A stretch of 64,000 bases of DNA from Hermatobates lingyangjiaoensis (lineage: Eukaryota; Arthropoda; Insecta; Hemiptera; Hermatobatidae), in NCBI GenBank assembly GCA_026182355.1, contig JAPFBL010000969.1, positions 1-64,000 on the forward strand, given 5' to 3'. The notes beneath the pieces are model-generated. The model was not told the DNA's origin. It was given only the letters and a program-made list of their open reading frames with translations, and did no database searches. Positions 11,284-24,757 of the stretch are shown piece by piece (positions within the stretch are counted from its first letter, which is position 1; every line of letters begins with the position of its first letter). The position numbers and the translations under genes were made by a program.

Positions 11284-13914
11284 CTTACATTTAGAAATAT
11301 TATAAAATCACTAAGTTTAGTATTTTAATAAAAAAATATATTTGATTTACACTTTAATGTTTTAACAGTTGCTCTTGTTTTTCTTATTTGAAATGTTGTG
11401 TCAATTGCAATGTGTTTGTGAAAAATGGAAGTATTTGTTTCATTTGATACAGTGAGTCCATTCATCATGTACTTGTCAGGAGAGATATGTATTATTTTGT
11501 CAGTTACTTTCTAGATGTTCTACACAGTAGGGTTTGTTGGTTTTTAAAAACCGCTTTTTTGGAGGAAATTATGAAATTCTAAAACCGGATTTTTAGTAGA
11601 AAATATCGGTTTTCAATGTATGAATAACACTTAAAAAAAATCTGGAGTGGCCTACACTCTACTTTACTATAAGTAACTCAATGTCAAATTTCTTGAGTAT
11701 ATAAAACATAACGTAACATTTAAGTATAACATAAATATCTAAATGGGATATAATTATTAGCATTGAATTCCTGAGGTAGTACAGATAGTGATTGAAGGAC
11801 ATATCAATTTATAAACTTATTTTTGTACATCATAAATAATTTATTATTTGCAAATAATTTCATTAGTACAACTACAGCAGTAATAACATTTTTGAAAAAC
11901 CAATGTGGACATTTCTTGAAACGAAATATTATCCTACAAGAGAACATGGCTATTGTTCAACTAGCCAGTTGATTTCTTACATTGTTTACTTGACATCCTT
12001 CTACATTGAATATTAATGTAAAATTTTCAAATTTGAAACAGGAAAATACCCTTTTTTTCTCTGATAAACATCTTTAACTGCGAAGAAAATGTTGTTTTAA
12101 GGTGAAAAAGTTAATTAAAGATGTACGATAATTACAGTTATTAATCTCTAAACGAAAGATTTATATTTTGAATTATCTTTTACATTTTTGGTTTTTAACA
12201 GAATTATTATACTGGGAATTTTATGGCTTCTTAGTATTTAATAAGATCATTTTTCTTCCCCTTTGTCAAATAACATATATACAAATTTTTTTTAATGAGT
12301 GTTATCATTTACCTACACAATATTATTCCTCTTACATCTCTTATAAGTCAATAATATATTTTCATATTTCCATTAGAAACATCAATTTTATCTCAGTGGA
12401 TTCACTCAAAAGATTTCTAAGTCAATGTAAACAATGTAAAAAAATCTGGAGTGGCCTACACTCTACTTTACTATAAGTAACTCAATGTCAAATTTCTTGA
12501 GTATATAAAACATAACGTATCATTTAAGCATAATATAAATATCTAAATGGGATATAATTATTAGCATTGCATTCGTGAGGTAGTACAGATAGTGATTGAA
12601 GGACATATCAATTTATAAGCTTATTTTTGTACATCAATAAATAATTTATTATTTGCAAATAATTTCATTAGTATAACTACAGCAGTAATAACATTTTTGA
12701 AAAACCAATGTGAACATTTCTTGAAACGAAATATTATCCTACAAGAGAACATGGCTATTGTTCAAATAGCCAGTAGATTTCTTACATCGTTTACTTAACA
12801 TCCTTCTACATTGAATATTAATGCAAAACTTTCAAATTTAAAACAGTAAAATACCCTTTTTTTCTCTGAAAAACATCTTAAACAGCGAAGAAAATGTTGT
12901 TTTAAGGTGATTTGTTAATTAAAGATGTACGATAATTACAGTTATTAATCTCTAAACGAAAGATTTATATTTTGAATTATCTTTTTCATTTTTGGTTTTT
13001 AACAGAATTATTATACTGGGAATTTTATGGCTTCTTAGTATTTAATAAGATCATTTTCCTTCCCCTTTGTCAAATAACATATATACGATTTTTTTTTTAA
13101 TGAGTGTTATCATTTACCTGCACAATATTATTCCTCTTACATCTCTTATAAGTCAATAATATATTTTCATTTTTCCATTAGAAACATCAATTTTATCTCA
13201 GTGGATTCGCTCAAAAAATTTCTAAGTCAATGTAAACAATGTAAAAAAATACAAAAAATTCGACAAGTATAGCAGGTGATCTCTTAGTCTAGGATAAACA
13301 AAGAGTTTTTATATCGTTTTTGCTCTTTTCCGTAATTGAAACTTCATGATTTTTTTTTATGAATTGCTAATTTTTTGTTCCATTTTTGGTCAAATTTTCA
13401 TAATTTTTTAACGAGCCGTTTAGCGTCAAAAAAACATTTTCTGAAAACACAAATCGTACTCTAACGCCCCTTTAGCGAATGTAATTTTAGAAAAAAATAT
13501 CTCAACTCATTGTCCATATAATGTTCTATTTATAGGCATAGTTTCATTCTTGTCCGTCAAACAGTATGGCTTGTATCGCTCTCACAATGTTTGAGATTGA
13601 TTTATAATTCAAAATTTGTACATTTTATTGAAAAAAAAATATTTCCTGTTGATATAAAATTTTGAATATATTTTTCGTTTGTTCCATTTGTAACCTCAAA
13701 GATAATGTCAAAATCTCAAAACTCTAGGGTTAGTAGTTTAGGAGAAATAAATGTTTTAAAAAAAACGGTTTTTGGCAAAAAAAGTGACTTTCCCATCATG
13801 CATAATTCTTCCCAAACAATAGGGATCTTCGTCTAAATGGGGCCCATTTTTGTGTAAAATATCAACTTGATCCATCAAAGATTCTGGACCGTAGCGTGGT
13901 AACAAGCAATGCTA

Positions 13915-13982
13915 ACACACGCACCCACCCACGCACCCACCCACCCACCTACCCACCCCACCCACCCACCCACACACACACA
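13915..13982 (-). repeat. C-rich/CA microsatellite, G-quadruplex motif on minus
   Basis: Runs of CCCA repeats followed by (CA)n; on minus this gives four or more GGG runs with 1-nt loops. The same position in other T units has the same tract at 14767-14820, 16558-16656, 17441-17523 and, inverted, 17765-17822. Confidence 0.8.
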
Positions 13983-14932
13983 GACATCATCGTAAAAACG
14001 TCATAAAACGACTTCTGGGACCTCAAAACATGTAATTCCGTCAAAATCTCGAGATCGAATTTTTTCACGATCACTATACTTTACTTATAGTAAAGTAAAA
14101 ATACAAAAAATTCGACAAGTATAGCAGGTGATCTCTTAGTCTAGGATAAACAAAGAGTTTTTATATCGTTATTGCACTTTCCCGTCATTGAAACTTCATG
14201 ATTTTTTTTTTATGAATTGCTAATTTTTTGTTCCATTTTTGGTCAAATTTTCATTATTTTTTAACGAGTCGTTTAGCGTCAAAAAACATATTCTGAAAAC
14301 ACAAATCGTACTGTAACGCCCCTTTAGCGAATGTAATTTTAGAAAAAAATATCTCAACTCATTCTCCATACAATGTTCTATTTATAGGCATAGTTTCATT
14401 CTTGTCCGTCAAACAGTATGGCTTGTATCGCTCTGACAAGGTTTGAGATTGAATTATAACTCAAAATTTTTAAATTTTATTGAAAAAAAAATATTTCCTG
14501 TTGTTTTAAAATTCTGAATATATTTTTCGTTTGTTCCATTTGTAACCTCAAAGATAATGTCAAAATTTCAAAACTCTAGGGTTATCAGTTTAGGAGAAAT
14601 AAATGTTTTAAAAAAAAAGGTTTTTGGCAAAAAAAGTGACTTTCCCATCATGCATAATTCTTCCCAAACAATAGGGATCTTCGTCTTTATGAGGCCCATT
14701 TTTGTGTAAAATATCAACTTGATCCATCAAAGATTCTGGACAGTAGCGTGGTAACAAGCAATGCTAACACACGCACCCACCCACGCACCCACCCACCCAC
14801 CCACCCACACACACACAGACATCATCGTAAAAACGTCATAAAACGACTTCTGGGACCTCAAAACATGTAATTCCGTCAAAATCTCGAAATCGAATTTTTT
14901 CACGATCACTATACTTTACTTATAGTAAAGTA

Positions 14933-15087
14933 AAACTTGAAAATGACAAACATAGCCAAATGTACCAGATTGATGAAAACACTGTTGCAAGCGGTTTGGT
15001 TCTTGAAATGATATCGGTCCGATTTAATAATATGGTTATTATAAATATAATATGGCTATAAAATAATATGGTTACTACAAAAAAATG
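14933..15087 (+). other. spacer between T units with a 40-codon open frame
   Basis: Not T sequence. A plus frame encodes LENDKHSQMYQIDENTVASG and continues through LVLEMI to a stop near 15055. It reads like ordinary protein rather than AT noise, but I recognise no family. Captured sequence or a transposase scrap is possible. Confidence 0.3.
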
Positions 15088-18000
15088 AAAATCTGGAGTG
15101 GCCTACACTCTACTTTACTATAAGTACCTCAATGTCAAATTTCTTGAGTATATAAAACATAACGTATCATTTAAGCATAACATAAATATCTAAATGGGAT
15201 ATAATTATTAGCATTGCATTCGTGAGGTAGTACAGATAGTGATTGAAGGACATATCAATTTATAAGCTTATTTTTGTACATCAATAAATAATTTATTATT
15301 TGCAAATAATTTCATTAGTATAACTACAGCAGTAATAACATTTTTGAAAAACCAATGTGAACATTTCTTGAAACGAAATATTATCCTACAAGAGAACATG
15401 GCTATTTTTCAAATAGTCAGTAGATTTCTTACATCGTTTACTTGACATCCTTCTACATTGAATATTAATGTAAAATTTTCAAATTTGAAACAGTAAAATA
15501 CTCTTTTTTTCTCTGAAAAACTTCTTAAACAGCGAAGAAAATGTTGTTTTAAGGTGATTTGTTAATTAAAGATGTACGATAATTATAGTTATGAATCTCT
15601 AAACGAAAGATTTATATTTTGAATTATCTTTTACATTTTTGGTTTTTAACAGAATTATTATACTGGGAATTTTATGGCTTCTTAGTATTTAATAAGATCA
15701 TTTTCCTTCCCCTTTGTCAAATAACATATATTCGAATTTTTTTTAATGAGTGTTATCATTTACCTGCACAATATTATTCCTCTTACATCTCTTATAAGTC
15801 AATAATATATTTTCATTTTTCCATTAGAAACATCAATTTTATCTCAGTGGATTCGCTCAAAAAATTTCTAAGTCAATGTAAACAATGTAAAAAAATACAA
15901 AAAATTCGACAAGTATAGCAGGTAATCTCTTAGTCTAGAATAAACAAACAGTTTTTATATCGTTATTGCTCTTTCCCATAATTGAAACTTCATGATTTTT
16001 TTTTATAAATTGTTAATTTTTTGTTCCATTTTCGGTCAAATTTTCATTATTTTTTAACGAGCCGTTTAGCGTCAAAAAAACATTTTCTGAAAACACAAAT
16101 CGTACTGTAACGCCCCTTTAGCGAATGTAATTTTGGAAAAAAATATCTCAACTCATTCTCCATATCATGTTCTATTTATAGGCATAGTTTCATTCTTGTC
16201 CGTCAAACAGTATGGCTTGTATCGCTCTCACAAGGTTTGAGATTGATTTATAAGTCAAAATTTGTACATTTTATTGAAAAAAAAATATTTCCTGTTCATA
16301 TAAATTTTTGAATATATTTTTCGTTTGTTCCATTTGTAACCTCAAAGATAATGTCAAAATCTCAAAACTCTAGGGTTAGTAGTTTAGGAGAAATAAATGT
16401 TTTAAAAAAAACGGTTTTTGGCAAAAAAAGTGACTTTCCCATCATGCATAATTCTTCCCAAACAATAGGGATCTTCGTCTAAATGGGGCCCATTTTTGTG
16501 TAAAATATCAACTTGATCCATCAAAGATTCTGGACCGTAGCGTGGTAACAAGCAATGCTAACACACGCACCCACCCACCACCCACCACACCACCCACCCA
16601 CCCACCCACCCACCCACCCACCCACCCACCCACCCACCCTCCCACACACACACAGACATCATCGTAAAAACTTCATAAAACGACTTCTGGGACCTCAAAA
16701 CATGTAATTCCGTCAAAATCTCGAGATCGAATTTTTTCACGATCACTATACTTTACTTATAGTAAAGTAAAAATACAAAAAATTCGACAAGTATAGCAGG
16801 TGATCTCTTAGTCTAGGGTAAACAAAGAGTTTTTATATCGTTATTGCTCTTTCCTGTAATTGAAACTTTATGATTTTTTTTTTATGAAATGCTAATTTTT
16901 TCTTTCATTTTTGGTCAAATTTTCATTATTTTTTAACGAGCCGTTTAGCGTCAAAAAAACATTTTCTGAAAACACAAATCGTACTGTAACGCCCCTTTAG
17001 CGAATGTAATTTTAGAAAATAATATCTCAACTCATTCTCCACATTATGTTCTATTTTTAGGCATAGTTTCATTTTGATCCATCAAACAGTATGGCTTGTA
17101 TGGCTCTCACAATGTTTTGAGATTGAATTATAAGTCAAAATTTTTACATTTTATTGAAAAAAAAATATTTCCTGTTGTTTTAAAATTCTGAATATATTTT
17201 TCGTTTGTTGCATTTAAAACCTCAAAGATAATGTCAAAATTTCACAACTCTAGGGTTATCAGTTTAGGAGAAATAAATGTTTTAAAAAAAACGGTTTTTG
17301 GCAAAAAAAAGTGACTTTCCCATCATGCATAATTCTTCCCAAACAATAGGGATCTGCGTCTTTATGAGGCCCATTTTTGTGTAAAATATCAACTTGATCC
17401 ATCAAAGATTCTGGACCGTAGCGTGGTAACAAGCAATGCTAACACACGCACCCACCCACGCACCCACCCACCCACCCACCCACCCACCACCCACCCACCC
17501 ACCCACCCACACCACACACACAGACATCATCGTAAAAACGTCATAAAACGACTTCTGGGACCTCAAAACATGTAATTCCGTCAAAATCTCGAAATCGAAT
17601 TTTTTCACGATCACTATACTTTACTTATAGTAAAGTAAAAATATATTGTTACTTTACTATAAGTATAGTATAGTGATCGTGAAAAATTCGATCTCGAGAT
17701 TTTGACGGAATTACATGTTTTGAGGTCCCAGAAGTCGTTTTATGAAGTTTTTACGATGATGTCTGTGTGTGTGTGATTGGGTGGGTGGGTGGGTGGGTGG
17801 GTGCGTGGGTGGGTGCGTGTGTTAGCATTGCTTGTTACCACGCTACGGTCCAGAATCTTTGATGGATCAAGTTGATATTTTACACAAAAATGGGCCCCAT
17901 TTAGACGAAGATCCCTATTATTTGGGAAGAATTATGCATGATGGGAAAGTCACTTTTTTTGCCAAAAACGGTTTTTTTTAAAACATTTATTTCTCCTAAA

Positions 18001-19624
18001 CTACTAACTTTAGAGTTTTGAGATTTTGACATTATCTTTGAGGTTACAAATGGAACAAACGAAAAATATATTCAAAATTTTATATCAAAAGGAAATATTT
18101 TTTTTTCAATAAAATGTACAAATTTTGACTTATAAATCATTCTCAAACCTTGTGAGAGCGATACAAGCCATACTGTTTGACGGACAAGAATGGAGCTATG
18201 CCTGTAAATAGAACATTATATGGACAATGAGTTGAGATATTTTTTTCTAAAATTACATTCGCTAAAGGGGCGTTAGAGTAGGATTTGTGTTTTCAGAAAA
18301 TGTTTTTTTGACGCTAAACGGCTCGTTAAAAAATAATGAAAATTTGACCAAAAATGGAACAAAAAATTAGCAATTCATAAAAAAAAAATCATGAAGTTTC
18401 AATTACGGAAAAGAGCAATAACGATATAAATACTCTTTGTTTATCCTAGACTAAGAGATCACCTGCTATACTTGTCGAATTTTTTGTATTTTTTTACATT
18501 GTTTACATTGACTTAGAAATTTTTTTGAGCGAATCCACTGAGATAAAATTGATGTTTCTAATGGAAATATGAAACTATATTATTGACTTATAAGAGATGT
18601 AAGAGGAATAATATTGTGCAGGTAAATGATAACACTCATTAAAAAAAAAATCGTATATATGTTATTTGACAAAGGGGAAGGAAAATGATCTTATTAAATA
18701 CTGAGAAGCCATAAAATTCCCAGTATAATAATTCTGTTAAAAACCAAAAATGTAAAAGATAATTCAAAATATAAATCTTTCGTTTAGAGATTAATAACTG
18801 TAATTATCGTACATCTTTAATTAACAAATCACCTTAAAACAACATTTTCTTCGCTGTTTAAGATGTTTTTCAGAGAAAAAAAGGGTATTTTACTGTTTTA
18901 AATTTGAAAATTTTACATTAATATTCAATGTAGAAGGATGTTAAGTAAACGATGTAAGAAATCTACTGGCTATTTGAACAATAGCCATGTTCTCTTGTAG
19001 GATAATATTTCGTTTCAAGAAATGTTCTCATTGGTTTTTCAAAAATGATATTACTGCTGTAGTTATACTAATGAAATTATTTGCAAATAATAAATTATTT
19101 GTGATGTACAAAAATAAGCTTATAAATTGATATGTCCTTCAATCACTATCTGTACTACCTCACGAATGCAATGCTAATAATTATATCCCATTTAGATATT
19201 TATGTTATGCTTAAATGATACGTTATGTTTTATATACTCAAGAAATTTGACATTGAGTTAGTTATAGTAAAGTAGAGTGTAGGCCACTCCAGATTTTTTT
19301 TATTTATTCGAGCTCTTTGCTGAATAACTCGTTTCAATATTATAAAAATATTTACATTCTTATATCTCTTTATTTCTCTGTTCTACTAAATTGCATAAAC
19401 AAATTTTACTCTCAATAAAATTTAACAGTAAATAATTTCAGTCAAAAACTGATTTAAATCAGTCTAAATTTTCTGTTAAAATTTTTTGTTCGAATTACAG
19501 AATATTCGAGCAAAAAAATTTTTTATAAAAATTCGAAACCAGTTAAAACCGGTTTTCTTGAAAAATTACTATTCGAAAACCGGTTTTCTAAAATGTCGGT
19601 TTTTGTTTAAACCCTACTACACAG

Positions 19625-20170
19625 CGACATTTAAATATACGATTTTCTATATAAGACGTTTTGTCAATATTTTTTTTTTTTTAAATAAAGAAATAACATG
19701 ATTTCTGAAATCTGGTTTAGAAGAAATAAGTGGTTTGATTTATGCGAAGGATGGCTTAAAGATTGCCGTTGAAGCAGTGATTTGATTTTTCTTCTCATTT
19801 CCATATTCGTTCCATTATGACTCTGCTTTCCCTAAGTCATCTGCATATGCTTCCTAGTAAACGTGGAATGTCTTTTCTAAGGCTTTAAACTTTACTCCTG
19901 ATGGAATAAATTAACAACAACTAACTTCTGTTATTTATACTGCTAACTTTGAAGTTGTATATTTCATATGGAGTTTTACCCTGGAGGAAAAGTAAACTAA
20001 CTTTGTCGTATGAGTTATAATTTATAATATATGAAAAAAGTTATATACATTTATGTATAATATTACGAAATAGAGATAGATAATAAAAACTCATAGGCGA
20101 TACACGAAACTAATACTTAAATAGTCTAATATATCGGTCCTATTAATGATCGTAGTTGGAGAGGAAGTAT
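19625..20170. other. no gene seen
   Basis: AT-rich; nothing recognised. Confidence 0.4.
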
Positions 20171-20177
20171 ATTTATA

Positions 20178-20372
20178 AAGATTTCACATAAACACGTGAA
20201 ATAACAATCAATGATCAAACCATAATAAGAAATGGGAAAACAATACTAAAATCTTTCAACCTTAACAAGCGGTCTTCGTCAGAGTCAAAAACAGGCATCT
20301 AGTGTTCAGTTGGGTTTTTGACTCTGACGAAGACCGCTTGTTTTCCCATTTCTTATTGTGGTTTGATCATAT
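20178..20372. mobile_element. palindromic family-A hammerhead element
   Basis: Left arm from TTTCACATAAACACGTGAAA through AAATCTTTCAACC to CGTCAGAGTC; right arm inverse. The right arm has lost the second half of its ribozyme by deletion between CTTGTT repeats (CTGACGAAGACCG remains). The left arm (minus ribozyme) keeps CTGACGA and GAAA. Confidence 0.75.
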
Positions 20373-20429
20373 ATGTATATATAACCCACCGATACAAATC
20401 GTTGGTCGATTTACACGGTTAATTTCTCT

Positions 20430-21130
20430 CCATAAATTAATTCATAATGTCACAAAAAGATGGACACTACTTGAGGCTTTGATAACAGAGGGCCTCCCAT
20501 ACTGTATTTTAAGTATCTTTGAATATACTAATATTTTAACTAATTTATTGTAATTAAATCATATTACTAATTCATTGTAACAAATTATTTAAAGTTATTT
20601 GTTCAAAAAAATAGATTCATAAATACAATTATCATTTTAACTGATTAAAAATGAAATGAATATGAATATTTATCTCTATCTACGTTCTATGTTATACAAT
20701 GTATGCTTCCTTGCTTATAGCTGAATTAGTTACATTATTTGTCAACAGGTGACAGCACTATAACTGAGACATGACTGGTCTAGTTAACTGAAATACCAGA
20801 TTATATAAAATTATTCACATACAAGTTAAAGAAAACAGTGAGAAGTGAATTACTTTACAAAAAATTATATTAAAAAGAAAAAATAAATAAAATAATTCTC
20901 TAATTCAATAAGTCTTTAAATAATTAATTAATAATTTCTAAATAAGTCTTTAATTCAATTAAATGACGAGTTTATTTATTACCTTTTTTATTAAAATATA
21001 AAGAAGTCATTTAACAATCGATATATTATGGTTCAGGAATTATCGACAGTTAGTTATTGCAGTATCAAGGGGCTCCCCAAACTGCATTTCAACCTAAAAG
21101 ATGAATGGATTGATCAACTGGGTATGAGTG
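20430..21130 (-). repeat. dispersed repeat R, second copy
   Basis: Inverse of 783-1288 joined to 2757-3180, without the copia insertion. Shows the pre-insertion site around GAACGTAGATAG (here once), confirming the copia target duplication. Confidence 0.7.
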
Positions 21131-21139
21131 ATGTTTTTA

Positions 21140-22100
21140 TGATTGAGTCATACACATTCTATTAGAATAAATAATTTAATACGATCAATAGTTCAAAAAC
21201 GATTTTATAGTGTCAGTAACAATAAATAACACTGACCCACAAAAAAATTTTTTGACATGGTGCCTAAGATGTTTTAACCGTTTTTACCTAATTTAAGGGT
21301 GCTGATTTCAGAAATGCTGTCGCTTTTTCTCTATCAGGTCCAGTTTTTCTGTGATGTATACCCCTCTCTCTAAGAAGGGGATGGCTACAATAAAAAACAA
21401 ATTATTACAAATCGAAGAAACAATATTTTTATTTAACTTTAAGACACAAATTCATTAATAACACCAAAATATTTGGAATACATTTGGATTTCAACGTATA
21501 TTCCCCGCAAATATAGCAAAACACATTTATTTTGTATAAGTAACGTCGCCTTGGAGAGGATGTAACCATATTTAATTTTACATTCAGTAATCTGCAGCAC
21601 AAGTAAAATAATGACTTTTACTTTTAAGTTTGTCATGCCATAATTATTTAACATAGATTACAATAACAACCAATAATTGTAATTATGACGCTAGAATGTA
21701 ATTTTGTAATTGTAATTATGACATCTAATTTTAAGGTAAAACCGGTTGGATTTAGCAAACATCTGAATAACTTGACCCAATGGAGAAAAATTAGTTTGAT
21801 TTTCAGAATCAGTACTCCTAAATTAATATAAATCAGCCTAGAAACTGAGGACACCAAAAAATGTGTTGATCAGTGCAATCAAGTTATGAAGTAGCCATAC
21901 ACATTTCACTTAAAGTTGGTTAAAATTACGAACACTATGTATAAACCTCTGTTCCATTAAGAGGACAATTTTGAAAAGTCAGTAGTTATGAAATGAATAA
22001 ACGTATTTCAGAATAAGTAGGTAAAATGAACAGTCTTGTTGGAATCTGTTGTGCAGTTAAAAACAAATAATTAGTTTGTTTAATTAAACTAATGCTAAAT
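21140..22100. other. no gene seen
   Basis: AT-rich; short frames on minus (21439-21857) show no family traits. Confidence 0.4.
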
Positions 22101-22105
22101 TAAAC

Positions 22106-23152
22106 AAAAAAAATCTGGAGTGGCCTGCACTGAACTTTACGATAAGTAAACTTAATATCAATATTCAAGGGTATATAATATATAATGTCTCATTTAAGCA
22201 TAATGTAAACATTTAAATGGGAGATGCTTATTAGTCTTTCATTCCTGAGGTAGTACAGATAGTGATTGATCGACTTATCAATATATAAGCTTATTTTTGT
22301 AGATCCCACAGCTGATGCAAATAATCTCATTAGTATAACTACAGCAGTAATAACATTTTTGAAAAGCCAAAGTGAAAATTTCTTGATACGAAATAATCTC
22401 CTACAAGAGAACATGACCTTTGTTCAAATAGCCAGTGGATTTCTTACATCGTTTACTTGACATCCTTCTGTATTGGATATTTAAGTCAAATTTTTAAATT
22501 TAAATCAGAAAAATACTCTTATTTTCTCTTATGAATAATATTTTATAAGAAATATTTCATATTTCTTAAATATGGACTATTAGACTAGAATAGTATAATT
22601 TTCTCTCAGTGGTTTTGCTCAAAATATTTCTAAGTCAATGTAAACATTGCAAAAAAATATCAAAAATTCGACAAGTATACCAAGTGATCCCTTAGTCTAG
22701 GATAAACAACAGTTTTTATAGCTTTATTGCTCTTTCCCGTAATTGAAACTTCATGAATATTTGTTTATGAATTGCTAATTTTTTTTCTATTTTTTGTCAA
22801 ATTTTCATGAGCCGTTTAGCGTCAAAAAAACTTTTTCTGAAAACAGAAATCGTACTTTACTGCCCCTTTGGTGCATATAATTTTGAAAAAAATTATTTCA
22901 AATCATTTTCCATATAATGTTCTATTTTTAAGCACAGTTTCATTTTGATCCGTCAAACGGTATGTCTTGTATTGCTCTCACAAGCTTTGATATTGAATTA
23001 TAAGTAAAAATTTTTTATTTTATTGATAAAAAAATAATTCCCGTTGTTTTAAAATTCTGAATATATTTTTCGTTTGTTCCATTTGTAACCTCAAAGATAA
23101 TACCAAAATTTCAAATTTCTAGGGTTATCAGCTTAGGAGAAAAAAATGTTTT
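22106..23152 (+). mobile_element. T4: truncated T unit
   Basis: Starts AAATCTGGAGTGGCCTGCACT, follows the T arm with an internal deletion near 22530, and breaks off after GGAGAAAAAAATGTTTTGA, before the CCCA tract. Confidence 0.72.
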
Positions 23153-24100
23153 GAACCTCTCAAACAGCCACCATTAAATAGCATCCTTTGAGCTGTGTTG
23201 TTTATTCCGGTATCTTGAAACTTGCTACATTAATCACTGTATTAACCATTTTATTTAATAATATTAATTTCCATGTAGTATTTGTTTTATTTGTTTGCCA
23301 TGGTTTTCTATACAGGGCTGGCTGCGTTTTTTTTTTCTATTATATTTTATTCCCTATTAATGTGAGTTTACTGGTTATTCATACTGTATATAATGTAAGT
23401 CTTTCTGTTACTGATTATAAGTAGTCAGTGTTTTCTGTGGCCTTTCTTCTTCCTTTTCTGATGGATTTCAATAAAAACTATTATTGTTCAAAAATTAACA
23501 ATTTTTCAAATAGCTTTCATAGTTTTTGTTATAATCACGATACTGTAAAGAAGTCCAGCTCTGGTGATAAGGAGGCTTTTAGACATTCACAGTGTTGCCA
23601 GTCCAAGTGACAACATATGAAAAATAGCATTCTAAACAATATTTTAATAATTTATTTTTAAATATTAATAACAATGTTTCATTTTTAGATATTAAATTTT
23701 ATTTTAAAGATTATGAGCACTTACGGTCTTTTTGTTTCATAAATTTTATTGGTCCAACTTTTCTTTATTATGTCTAAGTAACATCGAAATCATAGCAGAA
23801 TTTTCTAAAACGTTTTAAATCCATGTCGCATTGTCTGTGTACTATTTATTGTTGATACATTATTTTAGTTTCGAAGTTTGTTTTTAATGAATTTTCTTTG
23901 AATTTTCTCTCTCTCTCAACATGACCATTAGGATAGGGAAGACACAGTGATTGAGTTGGAGGGGGGAGGGGTAGATAAGAGATAAGAAGACTGGCACCTT
24001 ATAAACAGTAAAGTCAATAAAGCAAGCCAGCAAATACTATTGTAGAGGAAAGTTTTTTTTTTTTTCTTTTTTTTTGATCAATCACGTCTTTTTATAGCAA
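23153..24100. other. no gene seen
   Basis: T-rich sequence with two short hydrophobic plus frames (23188-23424, 23428-23610) that I judge to be chance; poly-T near 24053-24075. Confidence 0.4.
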
Positions 24101-24103
24101 CAA

Positions 24104-24503
24104 GCAGAAATACCCGGCGTTGCCCGGGTCTAGAAGTTTTAAGTATAAAATTTGAAATGATCGAAATGAAAATTGGGTTCAATATTATTTTATGCATTTT
24201 TGTCTTACGATTCTTCATTCATGATCTACAGTCCCTTGGACGTTTTTTAACATTTTCAGGAGAATAGTGGTACCTAGGCTATGAAAGAAGCATCCTAGAG
24301 CAAAAAATCATTATATAACTTTGAGCTCGATTTTTATTTCCAACATTTCATATTTTATGTATTAAGGCCGTAGACGCCATATTTCTTGAGAAAAAATGCA
24401 AAAACTAAAAATTGGCAAATTTTTGAGGTTTTTGGGCCCTAGGGGGCCTGGGTTAGGCTGCCCCCCAGAGTTTAATAGCCTAAAACCACCCCAAGACCTA
24501 TAG
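24104..24503 (+). repeat. dispersed repeat Q, left part (split by LINE-1)
   Basis: Begins near ACCCGGCGTTGCCCGGGT and runs to CCAAGACCTATAG; the remainder is at 28160-28262, ending in (CATA)n and GAGCCACGAAGA. A second copy is at 28757-29095. RTE- or SINE-like by its tail; class uncertain. Confidence 0.55.
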
Positions 24504-24757
24504 TGACCAACGACCAACGAATATAACCGCGCACTATAGTGCACGTCGTAACTAGCAGTTCCAGACCAGAGGCCTTCTACTGCTTGATTACTGTGCTACT
24601 ATAACATGGAGTGTCAGTAATTCATGTCGGATATTAAGTTAGTCTGTACAGTAATGATGTCGTATTCGCGGTCATGTGGTCTTGTTAGTCATAGTTTTCA
24701 ATGCTTTTAGTCATGAACTGGAAAGGTAGTCAGATAGTCACTGGATGAAGTAATTAT

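Larger units (their letters stand above)
11631..19304. mobile_element. T3: 7.7-kb composite of family T units
   Basis: Begins with eight A then TCTGGAGTGGCC and ends with the exact inverse followed by eight T. Inside are plus units at 11631-12440, 12441-14097 (its right half duplicated at 14098-14935), 15088-16770 (right half duplicated at 16771-17640), and an inverted unit 17645-19304 that makes a large palindrome with the preceding one. Right halves end CTATACTTTACTTATAGTAAAG. All sit within a single hAT MITE, suggesting one composite insertion or serial growth in place. Confidence 0.75.
11528..19616. mobile_element. hAT-like MITE split by a T composite
   Basis: Left end TAGGGTTT and right end AAACCCTA are inverted and flanked by the 8-bp duplication CTACACAG (11520-11527, 19617-19624), the hAT signature. 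Both subterminal parts are rich in AAACCGGTTTT-like phrases. Without the T insertion the MITE is about 420 bp (11528-11630 plus 19305-19616). No transposase. Confidence 0.75.

Noticed and set aside
12168..15918. Plus frames of about 100 codons beginning MNYLLHFWFLTELLYWEF at 12168 and 15619
   Set aside because: They recur only because the T units recur; they are AT-rich, interrupted in other T copies and show no domain.
14727..17614. Minus frames with GGWVGGWVGGWVG repeats
   Set aside because: Translation of the CCCA microsatellite inside T units.
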